Counted from the first letter of the stretch, positions 1-8,863 are shown. The stretch is 64,000 bases of DNA from Corynebacterium massiliense DSM 45435 (GCF_028609805.1 NZ_CP063189.1:434001-498000); one strand, 5' to 3'. The notes: generated by a model not told the origin, from the sequence alone. Numbers and translations: made by a program.

Positions 1-262
1 GGACAAACAGCGGGATGATTTGTGCGACAGAGGGCATCATCGTGACGTTTTCGCGCTCGGCGAAGTCGCGCATCTGCTGCTGATACGGGTGGGTGAGGGT
101 GAGCAGTACTGCGGCGGCGACTGACAGTAGTGCGACGATGGCTGCGACCGCGATGTCCGCGCGGCTGGCGAAGATGGTGACCGCGGTGGCGATGAGGGCG
201 CTACCCACGAGACGAACCCATCCCGGGGTGGGGATAGGCGTGGGCCGAGTGTGCGGGTTCAT
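1..262 (-). CDS. Partial membrane protein, unknown function (runs off left edge)
   Basis: The reading frame is open from the ATG at 262 to the window edge, giving 87 visible residues; the C-terminus is missing. The visible protein has a short Pro/Thr-rich N-terminus, a hydrophobic segment at about residues 20-32, a second at about 37-57, then a hydrophilic loop (HPYQQQMRDFAERENV) and what looks like the start of a third membrane segment at the edge. TAGGGT lies 7 bases upstream of the ATG (270-275 on the complement), the same leaderless spacing seen at many genes here, which supports this start. It diverges from imuA' and shares its intergenic region, including the LexA-like box. I do not recognise the family. 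Confidence 0.6.
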   Translation of the reverse strand, partial: MNPHTRPTPIPTPGWVRLVGSALIATAVTIFASRADIAVAAIVALLSVAAAVLLTLTHPYQQQMRDFAERENVTMMPSVAQIIPLFV

Positions 263-279
263 GGCGGTCACCCTACCTT

Positions 280-295
280 TCGAACATATGGTTGC
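280..295. promoter_or_regulatory. Candidate LexA (SOS) box between the divergent membrane-protein and imuA' genes
   Basis: TCGAACATATGGTTGC matches 11 of the 14 defined positions of the corynebacterial LexA consensus TCGAAMANNTGTTCGA; the left half is perfect, the right half is eroded. It precedes the imuA' -10-like TACTAT (318-323), which lies 5 bases before the GTG start. Regulation by LexA is what is known for imuA'-imuB in related actinobacteria; for this site it is inferred. Confidence 0.5.
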
Positions 296-328
296 ATTGT
301 GTCTGGGGTCGGGTACATACTATCTCCC

Positions 329-1030
329 GTGACTCAAACAAGCGTTCGTGCAGCCGGGGAGGCGGTGGACCTCGCGACCCTTGATCGCGGAGACCGCATC
401 GCCGTGCTGCGCTCACGCATGGCCGCCCTCGGCGGGACGGAGGCCCCTGCGGTTGCGGACCCGGAAGAGATCCTTCCGGTCCCGTCTGAACTGGGTAAAC
501 TGCTGGTGTCTGGCGGCTTGGCTCGGCGGCAGGCGGTCGCGGTGAGCGACTGTCCGGCGCTGGTGGTGGAGATTATCTGCAGTGTCACTGCTCGCGGCGG
601 CCAGGTGGCCGTCGTGGGATGGCCCGATCTTCTCCTCGCACAGGTAAGCGAGTCGGGAGATGTGGACAAGGTCATCGTCATCCCCGATCCCGGGCCGGAT
701 CCGTGGTCCGTGGTGGGGGTGCTCGTGGAGGGGATGGACCTCGTTATCTACCGCGGCGGGGTGCAGGGAAGCGAGAAGGTCACCCCCACGCGTGCGCGGC
801 CGGTCTTGGCCAAGCTGCGGAAGGGTGAGGCGTCCCTGCTCACCGTGGGAGCGCATCTGCCGGGCAGCGCGCTGGTCATTGACGCGCACGTGGAGTCCTT
901 CCGCGGAATCGGCGCGGGGACCGGCCGCATCCAGGGCTTCGACATCGCGGTGCAGGCCAAGGCGAAGGACGGGGCCCGGCGGGGAGTGGTGACGTGCGGT
1001 AAGCGCCGGCGCCGCCTGGAGGCGGTATGA
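329..1030 (+). CDS. imuA': ImuA'-like RecA-fold protein of the SOS mutasome
   Basis: The gene encodes 233 residues from the GTG at 329, chosen because TACTAT lies just upstream and because the frame before it is not protein-like. It is identified by position immediately before imuB (4-base ATGA overlap) and by its RecA-like core. Where RecA has its P-loop this protein reads SGGLARRQAVAVSDC, with no GxxxxGKT motif, so ATP hydrolysis in the RecA manner is unlikely. The basic C-terminus (GKRRRRLEAV) could contact DNA or partners. In mycobacteria ImuA' works with ImuB and DnaE2 in damage-induced mutagenesis; dnaE2 lies about 9 kb downstream here. The candidate LexA box upstream agrees with that role. 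Confidence 0.8.
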   Translation: MTQTSVRAAGEAVDLATLDRGDRIAVLRSRMAALGGTEAPAVADPEEILPVPSELGKLLVSGGLARRQAVAVSDCPALVVEIICSVTARGGQVAVVGWPDLLLAQVSESGDVDKVIVIPDPGPDPWSVVGVLVEGMDLVIYRGGVQGSEKVTPTRARPVLAKLRKGEASLLTVGAHLPGSALVIDAHVESFRGIGAGTGRIQGFDIAVQAKAKDGARRGVVTCGKRRRRLEAV

Positions 1031-2730
1031 GCAGCGACAGTCACGTGGCGGGCCATGAGGTGGCACACCGCGTCGCCGCGCTGTGGTTTCCGGACTGGCC
1101 GCTGCAGGCCGCGCTTCTCGATGGCGCGGTGGACACACCCGGAGCCGGTGACGCGGGCGCGGGTACTAGTGCCGGCGTCGGATCGGTGCCGCTGGCGCTT
1201 GTGCAGTCCCACCGGGTGCACGTGTGCAACGCGGCTGCGCGGGCGGTGGGGATCCGGCGCGGGATGCGGCAGCGGCAGGCTCAGGCGGTGTGCCCGGAGC
1301 TCACAGTGGTGGAAGCGAACCCGGACCGCGACGGAGCAGTGTTTGCCACGCTGGTGGGCGCGTTGGATGAGGTGGCCTCATCGGTGGAGATCCTGCGCCC
1401 CGGGTTGGTGATCGTGGACGCCGGGGCCGCCGGGCGTTTCCACGGCGGCGAGGAGGCCGCGGTGGAGATGCTGGTCGATGCCGCCGCCCGCCGCGGGGTC
1501 GACAGCACCGTGGGGGTGGCGGACGAGATCGCCACCGCACTTATCGCTGCGCGCCACCCGGGCGGCGGCATGGTGGTGCCGCCCGGGGCGTCGCGTGACT
1601 ACCTCGCCCCACGTGCGGTGCGTACACTCGCGGCGGAAACGAGCCTGGGGTGCGGGGCCGAGCTGGTCGCGCACTTCGAACGGCTGGGGCTGCGCACCTT
1701 GGGCGAGCTGGCGCAGCTTCCGCTGGCCCAGGTGGTCACCCGCTTCGGGGAGGCGGGCCGGACCTGCCACGCTATTGCCCGGGCCGCCCCGGACCGGCGC
1801 GTGGCGCCGGATCTGCCGGCCAGCGACTACGCAGTGGGGGTTACCCCCGAAGAACCCATCGCGCGTGTTGACGCCGCGGCCTTCATCGCCCGGAACCTGG
1901 CCGCGCGGTTGCACGCGGCGCTCGCCGCCGCGGGGTTGGTGTGCACGCGTCTGCGGGTGGTGGCGGAATTTACCGATGGGCAGCGTCTCGAGCGCGTTTG
2001 GCGGATCCGGCACGCGCTGACGGAGGCGGACACGGCCGATCGGGTGCGCTGGCAGCTCGACGGCTGGCTGTCAGCCGCCCGCGCCGCCACCCCCGCGCAG
2101 GCGACTGGTGATGACTGGGACGGCGGGGAAAACGGCATCGTCACGCTCCTGCTCGATCCCGTGGAGACTGCCCGCCCCGGCATGGATGAGGCCCTGTGGG
2201 GAACGAAGCGCACCGCGGAGAAAGCCCACCGCGCCATCGCGCGGGTGCAGTCGACGTTGGGGATAGATCGCGTGCTTCAACCCCATGTCGCCGGCGGCCG
2301 CGGGGTGGCAGAGCGCATCACCTTCGCCCCTTACGGCGAACAGCGGGATCCGGCGCCCGCCGGCGCGTGGCCGGGGCGAATCCCCGCCCCCTTGCCGGCG
2401 GTCAGCTCCCCGGATCTGCGCGGCCCGTCAACCAACCACCCGGCCGCCCGCATCCGGCTTATCGATGCCGCCGCGTCCCCCGTCGGGGTCACCGCCGAGG
2501 CGCTGTTGAGCTCGGTGCCGTACGCGCTGGGCTGGGGCAAGCACCGCTACCGGGTCGTCGCCTGGGCCGGGCCCTGGCCAGTAGATACCCAGTGGTGGAC
2601 GAATTCCCCGCAGCGGGTTGCGCGCCTGCAAGTCGTGGGGGAGGAGCCGACCGCGCAGTCCGGCCGGCAGCGGGCGTGGCTGCTGTTATGGGAAAACCAG
2701 CAGTGGCGGGTGGAAGCGAGCTACCGCTAG
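1027..2730 (+). CDS. imuB: ImuB, inactive Y-family polymerase-like mutasome hub
   Basis: This 567-residue protein has the DinB/UmuC fold but begins VAALWFPDWPLQAA where active Y-family polymerases have the acidic DMDAFF-type motif, so it should lack polymerase activity, as known for ImuB. The fingers/palm region spans roughly residues 10-240 and includes GRFHGGEEAAVEML; a helix-hairpin-helix-like GLRTLGELAQLP lies near 225-240. The family links ImuA' and DnaE2 to the beta clamp through a QLPLWG motif after the little-finger domain. At the corresponding place (MDEALWGTKR, near residue 387) only the LWG end is preserved. It overlaps imuA' by 4 bases and is presumably co-transcribed and SOS-induced. 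Confidence 0.88.
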   Translation: MSSDSHVAGHEVAHRVAALWFPDWPLQAALLDGAVDTPGAGDAGAGTSAGVGSVPLALVQSHRVHVCNAAARAVGIRRGMRQRQAQAVCPELTVVEANPDRDGAVFATLVGALDEVASSVEILRPGLVIVDAGAAGRFHGGEEAAVEMLVDAAARRGVDSTVGVADEIATALIAARHPGGGMVVPPGASRDYLAPRAVRTLAAETSLGCGAELVAHFERLGLRTLGELAQLPLAQVVTRFGEAGRTCHAIARAAPDRRVAPDLPASDYAVGVTPEEPIARVDAAAFIARNLAARLHAALAAAGLVCTRLRVVAEFTDGQRLERVWRIRHALTEADTADRVRWQLDGWLSAARAATPAQATGDDWDGGENGIVTLLLDPVETARPGMDEALWGTKRTAEKAHRAIARVQSTLGIDRVLQPHVAGGRGVAERITFAPYGEQRDPAPAGAWPGRIPAPLPAVSSPDLRGPSTNHPAARIRLIDAAASPVGVTAEALLSSVPYALGWGKHRYRVVAWAGPWPVDTQWWTNSPQRVARLQVVGEEPTAQSGRQRAWLLLWENQQWRVEASYR

Positions 2731-2757
2731 TGGCCTTCCCGCGCGGCGGCGTTCTTC

Positions 2758-3444
2758 CTAGGAAATGTCGATGACCAGACGGGACGGGTTGTCCAGCACC
2801 TGCACCGAGTACGGCCGCTTTTCCGTCAGCCCCACCACGAACTGGGAACGGCCTTCGAACGTGCCGCTGCTAATCACCTCGGTCACCCGGTCGCCGCCGC
2901 CCTTGACGGTGCCGATGTCCGGGGCGTCCTTGCCCAGCTCAAACGGGTAGGTCGTGCCGTCCACATTGACGTTGAGCGCAATCGTGCCGTCATACTCAAC
3001 CGGGTTGCCGGACCCCTGCTGCGTCGGCGTGGTGGCATAATCCACGAACCAGCCCGGCGTGCCCTCACCTTCCAGATCGAAGACAACGCGGTCAAAGTCG
3101 TCGTGTTTGCCCACGCGCACGTCGGAGACGATGAGCTCGCCGGGCGCTTCCGGGCGGGCGGTCTTCATCTCCGTGTTGGCATCGCCCAGCGGGGCAATGC
3201 CCGCCTCGTTGCCGTCGTTCTTCCCGCCGGTCTGGGCCGCCTTTGTCTGCGGCGGGGTGGTGCCCGCGGCGGAGCTGGACTCCGGGGCCCGCGTCGAGGT
3301 CACGGTCTCCGGGCCAGCCTCCGAGGTGTCAGCCCCGTCAGCGGACCCCGCCTGATCCTGCGGCGCGCTGCACGAGGACAGAGCGAGAAGGAGCGTGGCG
3401 GCGGTACCTGCGGCCAGAGTGAAACGACGATGCGCGTAAGTCAT
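2758..3444 (-). CDS. AMIN-like domain lipoprotein
   Basis: A secreted lipoprotein of 228 residues. The N-terminus MTYAHRRFTLAAG is followed by a hydrophobic segment and the lipobox LSSC (cysteine near residue 25), then a long Ser/Thr/Ala/Glu-rich linker and a C-terminal globular domain of about 120 residues (VRVGKHDDFDRVVFDLEGEG ... RPYSVQVLDNPSRLVIDI) typical of AMIN-like domains found in actinobacterial cell-envelope lipoproteins. The start at 3444 is preferred because TATGGT lies exactly 7 bases upstream (3452-3457 on the complement); an upstream in-frame ATG at 3456 is possible. It diverges from the sucrase/ferredoxin-like gene and converges on imuB. The exact role is unknown; envelope attachment is inferred from the lipobox. 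Confidence 0.75.
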   Translation of the reverse strand: MTYAHRRFTLAAGTAATLLLALSSCSAPQDQAGSADGADTSEAGPETVTSTRAPESSSAAGTTPPQTKAAQTGGKNDGNEAGIAPLGDANTEMKTARPEAPGELIVSDVRVGKHDDFDRVVFDLEGEGTPGWFVDYATTPTQQGSGNPVEYDGTIALNVNVDGTTYPFELGKDAPDIGTVKGGGDRVTEVISSGTFEGRSQFVVGLTEKRPYSVQVLDNPSRLVIDIS

Positions 3445-3531
3445 AGGTCTAACCATATCCATTCGGCCAAACCATGCGAACCGAAAACGTCTACTTCTCT
3501 GCAAGCAGGAGCGGAACGTAGAGTAGTCCGC

Positions 3532-4458
3532 ATGGATCGCGTGATGTGCTCAGATGTCGAGGTGGGCCCGCTGGCGGGCACCGCAAAACAGGAATCGGTG
3601 TACGTCCTGTTCGAATCCCCCGGCGGTTGGTCACGCGACGTTTTAGACGGCGGCACCTTCGGCGACGAACTTACCGCGCAGCTCAAATCCACACTCGCCG
3701 GTGCCGGTGCTTCCCTCCAGCTCATCCGCCGCGCCGGGCGCCGTGGCCGCGACGTGAAGAAGCTGCGGCGCTGCTACCTGGTGTGGGCGCGCCACGAGGT
3801 TATCGAGCTAGTCCTGCTTCCCGGACCGGAGGACATCCTCGGCCTCGACCTCAGTGGCCCGGGCAAGAATGGCGGGGAGAGAATCGACACCCCGCTGGTG
3901 CTCGTGTGCACCCACTCCAAGCGCGACCAGTGCTGCGCGGTCAAGGGGCGCCCGCTGGCCGCGCAGCTGACGCAAACGTGCCCCGACTCCGTGGTGTGGG
4001 AGTCCTCCCACATGAAAGGCCACCGCTTCGCCCCCACCGTCCAGGTGATGCCCTGGGCCTACAGCTACGGGCGCTTGAATACGCAGGCGGCGCAGGACAT
4101 GGCCGAGGCCGCGCTGCGCGGCGAGCTGTTTTACCCCGCCAACCGCGGGCGGGGCATCTGGTCCGAGCGCGGCCAGGTTGCAGAGCTCGCCGTCGCGCGC
4201 GAGCTCATCGAGGACGGTGAAACGCCAGCGTTCGGCGATCTCGTTGTGCCCGCCGAGCTAGACGGCACGCGCGGGAAGAAAGACAAGAAGGCCCCGTCGC
4301 AGCTCGTCCGCATCGCCCACCGCCGCGATGGCCGGCAGTGGGAGGTCGAGGTGGAACCGCAGACTGTCGAGGGCGTCGTTGCCTCATGCGGCAAAGGTCC
4401 GAAAACCGAGACCGCGTGGGTGGCAGTGGCGGTCCGTCCCGTCGAGGCGGAGGACTAA
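3532..4458 (+). CDS. Sucrase/ferredoxin-like family protein
   Basis: The protein has 308 residues from the ATG at 3532, which sits 7 bases after TAGAGT (leaderless pattern). The middle contains a thioredoxin-like ferredoxin region with VCTHSKRDQCCAVKGRPLA, where the cysteines CTHSKRDQCC are the likely [2Fe-2S] ligands, followed by WESSHMKGHRFAPTVQVMP, a pattern characteristic of the Suc_Fer-like family. The C-terminal third is hydrophilic and Lys-rich. The cellular role of this family is poorly defined; the older link to sucrose metabolism is not supported by anything here. It converges on the siderophore ATPase gene, and the two stop codons overlap (4455-4458). Confidence 0.75.
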   Translation: MDRVMCSDVEVGPLAGTAKQESVYVLFESPGGWSRDVLDGGTFGDELTAQLKSTLAGAGASLQLIRRAGRRGRDVKKLRRCYLVWARHEVIELVLLPGPEDILGLDLSGPGKNGGERIDTPLVLVCTHSKRDQCCAVKGRPLAAQLTQTCPDSVVWESSHMKGHRFAPTVQVMPWAYSYGRLNTQAAQDMAEAALRGELFYPANRGRGIWSERGQVAELAVARELIEDGETPAFGDLVVPAELDGTRGKKDKKAPSQLVRIAHRRDGRQWEVEVEPQTVEGVVASCGKGPKTETAWVAVAVRPVEAED

Positions 4459-5291
4459 GCCCCGCGCTGCGACTCGGCAGCGGGCGCCGTCGCCGGTGCT
4501 GCGGGGACGATAAGCGGGCCGCCGGTGGCCGGGTCTTCGATGATGAGCGCGTCGAGGTCGAAGACCTCGGCGAGGAGCTCGGAGGTGATGACATCGGCAG
4601 GCGCGCCCGAGTCGATGACTGCGCCGTCGCGCATGACCACTAGGTGGTCGGAGTAGCGCACCGCCAGGTTTAAGTCGTGCAGCACCATGACCACGGTGCG
4701 CTCCAGCTCGTCGCGCAGGCGCGTGACCAGGTTGAGCACCTCAATGGAGGTGGACAGATCGAGGTACGTCGTCGGCTCGTCGAGGAACAACACGTCGGTG
4801 TTTTGTGCAAGCACCATCGAGATCCACACGCGCTGGCGCTGCCCGCCAGAAAGCGCGTCGACGCGGTGATCCGCCAGGTGGGCGCTGCCGGTATTTTCCA
4901 GTGCGCGCACGACCTCTTCCTCGTCATGGGACGACCACTGGTTGATCCACGATTGGTGCGGGTGCCGCCCGCGCGCGACGAGATCGGCGACCAGAAGCCC
5001 TTCCGGCGCGATGGGACTTTGGGGCAGCACGCCGATGAGCTTGGCCAGCTCCTTTTTCTTCAGCGTGGTGACATCGCAGTCATCGAGGCGTACCTGGCCG
5101 GTCGAGGGAATGAGCCGGGACGTGGCTTTAAGCAGTGTGGACTTGCCACACCCGTTGGGGCCGATGATGGTGGTCACCTTACCGGCGGGGAAGGTGACGC
5201 CGAGGCCGGAGATGACCTCAGTGTCGCCGTAGCTGACGTGCAGGTCGCGGGCGGAGATCTCCTGCGTGCAGGTGCGGGGTGCGGTGGTCAT
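4455..5291 (-). CDS. Iron-siderophore ABC transporter ATP-binding protein
   Basis: A 278-residue ATPase of the FecE/FepC type that powers ferric-siderophore import across the cytoplasmic membrane. Visible motifs are Walker A GPNGCGKST (about residues 44-52), the Q-loop region GVLPQSP, the signature LSGGQRQR, Walker B VLFLDEPTTYLD and the switch histidine in VVMVLHDLNLA. A Pro/Ala-rich tail follows the nucleotide-binding domain. The start at 5291 overlaps the stop of the upstream permease by 4 bases (ATGA). It is the third gene of a permease-permease-ATPase operon controlled by the DtxR box at 7549-7567, with the matching binding protein encoded divergently. Confidence 0.93.
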   Translation of the reverse strand: MTTAPRTCTQEISARDLHVSYGDTEVISGLGVTFPAGKVTTIIGPNGCGKSTLLKATSRLIPSTGQVRLDDCDVTTLKKKELAKLIGVLPQSPIAPEGLLVADLVARGRHPHQSWINQWSSHDEEEVVRALENTGSAHLADHRVDALSGGQRQRVWISMVLAQNTDVLFLDEPTTYLDLSTSIEVLNLVTRLRDELERTVVMVLHDLNLAVRYSDHLVVMRDGAVIDSGAPADVITSELLAEVFDLDALIIEDPATGGPLIVPAAPATAPAAESQRGA

Positions 5292-6379
5292 ACGGTGGTC
5301 CTCTGGTTGGTGCGGACGAGCAGGTACATCAGGAATACGCCGCCGATGGCGGAGGTGAGCAGGCCGACAGGTAGCTCTTTGGGAAGCAGGTGCTGGGTGG
5401 CTAAGTCGGCGCTCACCACGAGGGCGGCGCCGGTGAGCGCGGCGGCGATAAGTGGCGGGCGCGACAGCCCGCATAGCCTCAAGGCCAGCTGCGGGGCCAC
5501 GAAGGCGACGAACCCGATAGGGCCCGCCGTGGCGACGGCCACCGACACCAGCAGGACAGCGACGAGCCACAGGCTCATGTGCGTCAGCTGCGGGTTTTGG
5601 CCCAGCGCCTTTTCCACGTCGGTGCCCAGCGAGCTGGCGTTCAAGCGGAAGGATATCCAGGCCAGCAGTGGCAGGCAGCAGGCCACCACGACGAGCAGCG
5701 GGATGACCCGGCCCCACACGGAGGAACCGAGGGATCCGGTGAGCCAGAACTGGGCGGTGGCGGCATCGCGAAGCGCTGCACGGATGAGCAAGAAATTGAC
5801 GTAGGCCAAAAGCAGCGCGTTGATGATGACGCCGAAAAGCACGAGCCGGAACGAGTCGACCTCCCGGCGGAAGGCCAGCGCCCAGATGGCTACGGCGGTC
5901 AGCAGACCGCCCAGCGCGGCGGCGACGGGGATGCCCGCGCCTGCCAGCCACCCAGCCACGCCGCCGCCGGTACCGAGCACGAGCACGGTCACCGCCGCGG
6001 CGGATGCGCCCGAGGTGATCCCCAGGATGTCTGGGCTGGCCAGCGCGTTGCGGGTTGCGTTCTGGGTCAGCGCACCGGACAGGCCCAGCGCCGCGCCCAC
6101 CGCGACCCCGGCCAGCGAGCGCGGTAGGCGCCATTCGAGCACGACCAAGCGCTCGGTCCGGCTGCCCCCGCCGGTAAAGAGCACCTGGAAGACGGTGCCC
6201 AGGTCGAGCTGGTAGTCACCCAGTGCAAGGGAGAAGGCGAAAGCCAGCGCGGCAACGCACAAGATGGCCACGGTGGCCATGGCCGCGCGGGGCCGCCACA
6301 CCGTGGAAAACGGACCGACGCGGAGAGCTGGCCGGCTGGCCAGGCGGGCAGGGGGTGCAGAAGTAGTCGGGGAGGGCAT
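5288..6379 (-). CDS. Iron-siderophore ABC transporter permease (FecCD family), second
   Basis: A FecCD-type permease of 363 residues with about nine to ten hydrophobic segments. Characteristic family stretches include LEWRLPRSLAGVAVGAALG near residue 85, GALTQNATRNALASPDILGI and AGPIGFVAFVAPQLALRL. It should form the transmembrane channel as a heterodimer with the protein encoded immediately upstream. It starts one base after the upstream permease's stop codon and overlaps the ATPase start by 4 bases, so translational coupling along the operon is likely. The roughly 30-residue N-terminal Pro/Ala/Arg extension is not part of the core. Confidence 0.92.
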   Translation of the reverse strand: MPSPTTSAPPARLASRPALRVGPFSTVWRPRAAMATVAILCVAALAFAFSLALGDYQLDLGTVFQVLFTGGGSRTERLVVLEWRLPRSLAGVAVGAALGLSGALTQNATRNALASPDILGITSGASAAAVTVLVLGTGGGVAGWLAGAGIPVAAALGGLLTAVAIWALAFRREVDSFRLVLFGVIINALLLAYVNFLLIRAALRDAATAQFWLTGSLGSSVWGRVIPLLVVVACCLPLLAWISFRLNASSLGTDVEKALGQNPQLTHMSLWLVAVLLVSVAVATAGPIGFVAFVAPQLALRLCGLSRPPLIAAALTGAALVVSADLATQHLLPKELPVGLLTSAIGGVFLMYLLVRTNQRTTV

Positions 6380-7549
6380 CTATACGTTCACCACCCGATT
6401 GCGGTAGATGAGGAACATGAAAAGTGGGGCACCCACAAACGCCAGGACGATGCCCACCTGCACCTCCGCGGGGCGCGCGATGAGGCGGCCGACGATGTCG
6501 GCGTACACCAGCAATGCGGCGCCGGCCAGGGCGGAGACCGGCAGGATCCAGCGGTAATCGGGGCCGGTGATAGACCGCGCGATGTGTGGGATAACCAGGC
6601 CGATGAAGCCGATGGGCCCCGCCGCGGCCGTGGCCGTCCCGGCGAGAAGAGCGATAAGCAGCATGGCGATGATGCGGCTGCGGCCGACGTTGACGCCTAA
6701 GGCGGAGGCGGACTCTTCGCCCATGGTCAACACGTTGAGCGTCGGGCCGCAGGCGAGCGCCGCAGCGAGCGTCACGGCCAGCACGGGAAGTACCGCCCAG
6801 AAGACGTGCAAGTCACGGCCTGCCACGGACCCGACCGTCCAGAAACGCATATAGTCCAGGTTCTGGTTGTCCGTCAGAACAAACGCTGAGGTGATGGCGT
6901 TGAGGACGGCCGAAAGGGCCGCGCCCGCGAGGATGAGCGTCAAAGGGTTGACCTGCCCGCTGCCGATGGAGGACAGGCCGAAGATGGCGACGGTGGCCAG
7001 CGCCGCGCCGCAGAAGGCTAGCCCCGCGCTGGGGAGGGTGCCGCTAATCCCACCCAGTGCCAGCCCCGCCACCACGGCGAGGGCCGCGCCGGAAGAGATG
7101 CCCAGAATGCCCGGATCCGCCAGCGGGTTGCGGGTGTGGCCCTGGATGAGTGCGCCCGCCACGCCTAAGGCGGCACCGACCAGTACGGCGAGGAGGGTGC
7201 GGGGGAAGCGCAACTGGACCACGGCCAGCTGGTCCGCATTCAGCGAGTCGGGGCGTGCCAGAAGCTCGCGCAGGTGGCGCATGGAATCCCACACCACGTC
7301 GAGCGGCACGGACCGTGAGCCCAGCGCCAGCGAGAGAGGCGCGCCGACGGCAATCAGGGCGACCAAGATCGCGATGGCAGCCAGCCGGCCGCGCCGCCGG
7401 TGCCGCGTCGCAACGCTGGCGTTGGCGCTCCCGGCGCTGCCTGCTGCGACAACGGCGTCGGCGCCGGTGTCGGTAGTGGTGTCGGTATCGACGTCGGCTG
7501 CGGGCGAGCGTGTGGGGGAAAGGGGTGGCATAGTCGCGGACAATACCAT
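6380..7549 (-). CDS. Iron-siderophore ABC transporter permease (FecCD family), first
   Basis: A 389-residue FecCD permease carrying the hallmark sequences LRFPRTLLAVLVGAALGVAG, IQGHTRNPLADPGILGISSG and AGPIGFIGLVIPHIAR. The first 55 residues are low-complexity Ala/Thr/Asp-rich and lie before the first membrane helix. The ATG at 7549 is preceded by GAGGG at a suitable distance; an in-frame ATG at 7531 is an alternative. The DtxR box overlaps this ribosome-binding site and start codon, so iron-loaded repressor would block transcription directly. This is the first gene of the siderophore import operon. Confidence 0.9.
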   Translation of the reverse strand: MVLSATMPPLSPTRSPAADVDTDTTTDTGADAVVAAGSAGSANASVATRHRRRGRLAAIAILVALIAVGAPLSLALGSRSVPLDVVWDSMRHLRELLARPDSLNADQLAVVQLRFPRTLLAVLVGAALGVAGALIQGHTRNPLADPGILGISSGAALAVVAGLALGGISGTLPSAGLAFCGAALATVAIFGLSSIGSGQVNPLTLILAGAALSAVLNAITSAFVLTDNQNLDYMRFWTVGSVAGRDLHVFWAVLPVLAVTLAAALACGPTLNVLTMGEESASALGVNVGRSRIIAMLLIALLAGTATAAAGPIGFIGLVIPHIARSITGPDYRWILPVSALAGAALLVYADIVGRLIARPAEVQVGIVLAFVGAPLFMFLIYRNRVVNV

Positions 7550-7567
7550 TAGGCAACCCTCACCTAA
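7549..7567. promoter_or_regulatory. DtxR iron box of the siderophore permease operon
   Basis: TTAGGCAACCCTCACCTAA matches 15 of 19 bases of the DtxR/IdeR consensus TTAGGTTAGCCTAACCTAA, with both outer pentamers intact. It overlaps the start region of the first permease gene, which suggests iron-dependent repression. Confidence 0.8.
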
Positions 7568-7683
7568 TAGCTGGAAGGTCTGGAGTGTAGGCGCCGGTGT
7601 AGGTGGCCTCCGGGGTGGATGTAGAACCGGCAGGTTGTAGACGCGTGCACCAAGCTTTCGTTAAGCTAGCGACGCAGAAAACA

Positions 7684-7702
7684 TATGGCAAACCTAACCT
7701 AA
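7684..7702. promoter_or_regulatory. DtxR iron box upstream of the siderophore-binding lipoprotein
   Basis: TATGGCAAACCTAACCTAA matches 14 of 19 bases of the DtxR consensus, including a complete right half CCTAACCTAA. It lies about 80 bases before the GTG start at 7781, in the intergenic region shared with the divergent permease operon, which has its own separate box. Confidence 0.75.
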
Positions 7703-7780
7703 AAATCAGGCCTGTGTGGTGCGCCATGGTGAATCAATGAAGCGCGGCAGACGCTGCCGGCTTCCCAGAAAGGAACCAGT

Positions 7781-8863
7781 GTGAATTCTCTGCGTACGAA
7801 GTCTTCCATCTTGGGTGGGGACAAGGCGACCAGCGCCGTCAAGGCGGCCGCGACGGTGTTTACCGTTGCCGCACTCAGCACCGGCGTGGCCGCCTGCTCC
7901 GCCGAGAGCGGCAACGATTCCGCACAGGGTGGCGCAGCCGGCAAGGACTCCGATATCCAGCCGGTGACCATCGAACACGCGCTGGGGAAAGCCGAGATCG
8001 ACGAGAAGCCGGAGCGCGTGGTGACGCTGGGCCAGGGCTCGACCGAGACCGCCATTGCGCTGGGCGTGACCCCGGTGGCCATGGAGGAATACGACTGGGG
8101 TGCGGACGACTCGGGCTACCTGCCGTGGATCCGCGAGGCGGTCGAAGACAAGGGCGACGAACTGCCCGCCCTCATCAAGGGCCAGGACAATCTGAGCCCG
8201 GAGGAGATCCTCAAATACGAGCCGGACGTCATCCTCGCTCCGTGGTCGGGCCTGACCCAGGAGCAGTACGACCAGCTGAACAAGATCGCCCCGACCGTGG
8301 CTTACGAGGAACAGCCGTGGGTTATCAAGTGGGACGATCAGATTCGCACCGTGTCCAAGGCACTGGGCAAGGAAGATAAGGCGCAGGGGCTTATCGATGA
8401 CATCCAGGGCGAGCTCGCCGACGCCAAGGAGCCGGAGTACGAGGGCAAGACCTTCAGCTACATCTACAACTCGGGCCCGGAAAACTTAGGCATCTTCTTC
8501 CCCGATGAGCAGCGCGTGGCGATGGTCCGTGCGCTCGGCCTCACCGTCGACCCGGTGGTGGAGGAGTTCCGCAAGGACGAGGTGCCCGGCACCGACTCCG
8601 CGCAGGTGTCCAAGGAGAACCTGGACAAGCTGGACAACTCCGATCTCATCTTCACCTTCTACATGGATGACGAAAACCGGAAGACCATGCACAAGGATCC
8701 GGCGTATTCGCGCATTCCGGCCATCGCAGACGGCCGCGAGGTCGCCTACACCGACCAGTCGTTGGTGACCGCGTCGTCCATGATCAACCCGCTGACGGTT
8801 CCGTGGGCCACCGAGCGCATGAAGCCGCTTATCGATGAAGCCGTGGCCAAGGTGAACAAGTAA
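7781..8863 (+). CDS. Iron-siderophore substrate-binding lipoprotein
   Basis: This 360-residue protein is a class III periplasmic-type binding protein (FecB/FepB/BtuF fold). A signal peptide ends in the lipobox VAAC (cysteine near residue 39), so it should be lipid-anchored on the outer face of the membrane and deliver ferric siderophore to the divergent permease/ATPase. Typical sequence: ERVVTLGQGSTETAIALGV, YEPDVILAPWSGLTQEQYDQLNKIAP and the C-terminal PLTVPWATERMKPLIDEA. The GTG start at 7781 has the strong ribosome-binding site AGAAAGGAACC. The siderophore cannot be identified from sequence; no siderophore synthetase gene is in this window. A terminator follows at 8888-8938. Confidence 0.92.
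   Translation: MNSLRTKSSILGGDKATSAVKAAATVFTVAALSTGVAACSAESGNDSAQGGAAGKDSDIQPVTIEHALGKAEIDEKPERVVTLGQGSTETAIALGVTPVAMEEYDWGADDSGYLPWIREAVEDKGDELPALIKGQDNLSPEEILKYEPDVILAPWSGLTQEQYDQLNKIAPTVAYEEQPWVIKWDDQIRTVSKALGKEDKAQGLIDDIQGELADAKEPEYEGKTFSYIYNSGPENLGIFFPDEQRVAMVRALGLTVDPVVEEFRKDEVPGTDSAQVSKENLDKLDNSDLIFTFYMDDENRKTMHKDPAYSRIPAIADGREVAYTDQSLVTASSMINPLTVPWATERMKPLIDEAVAKVNK

Noticed and set aside
4455-6134. Extended N-terminus of the siderophore ATPase
   Set aside because: The extra ~280 residues are another-frame translation of the upstream permease; the ATPase begins at 5291 with an ATGA overlap.
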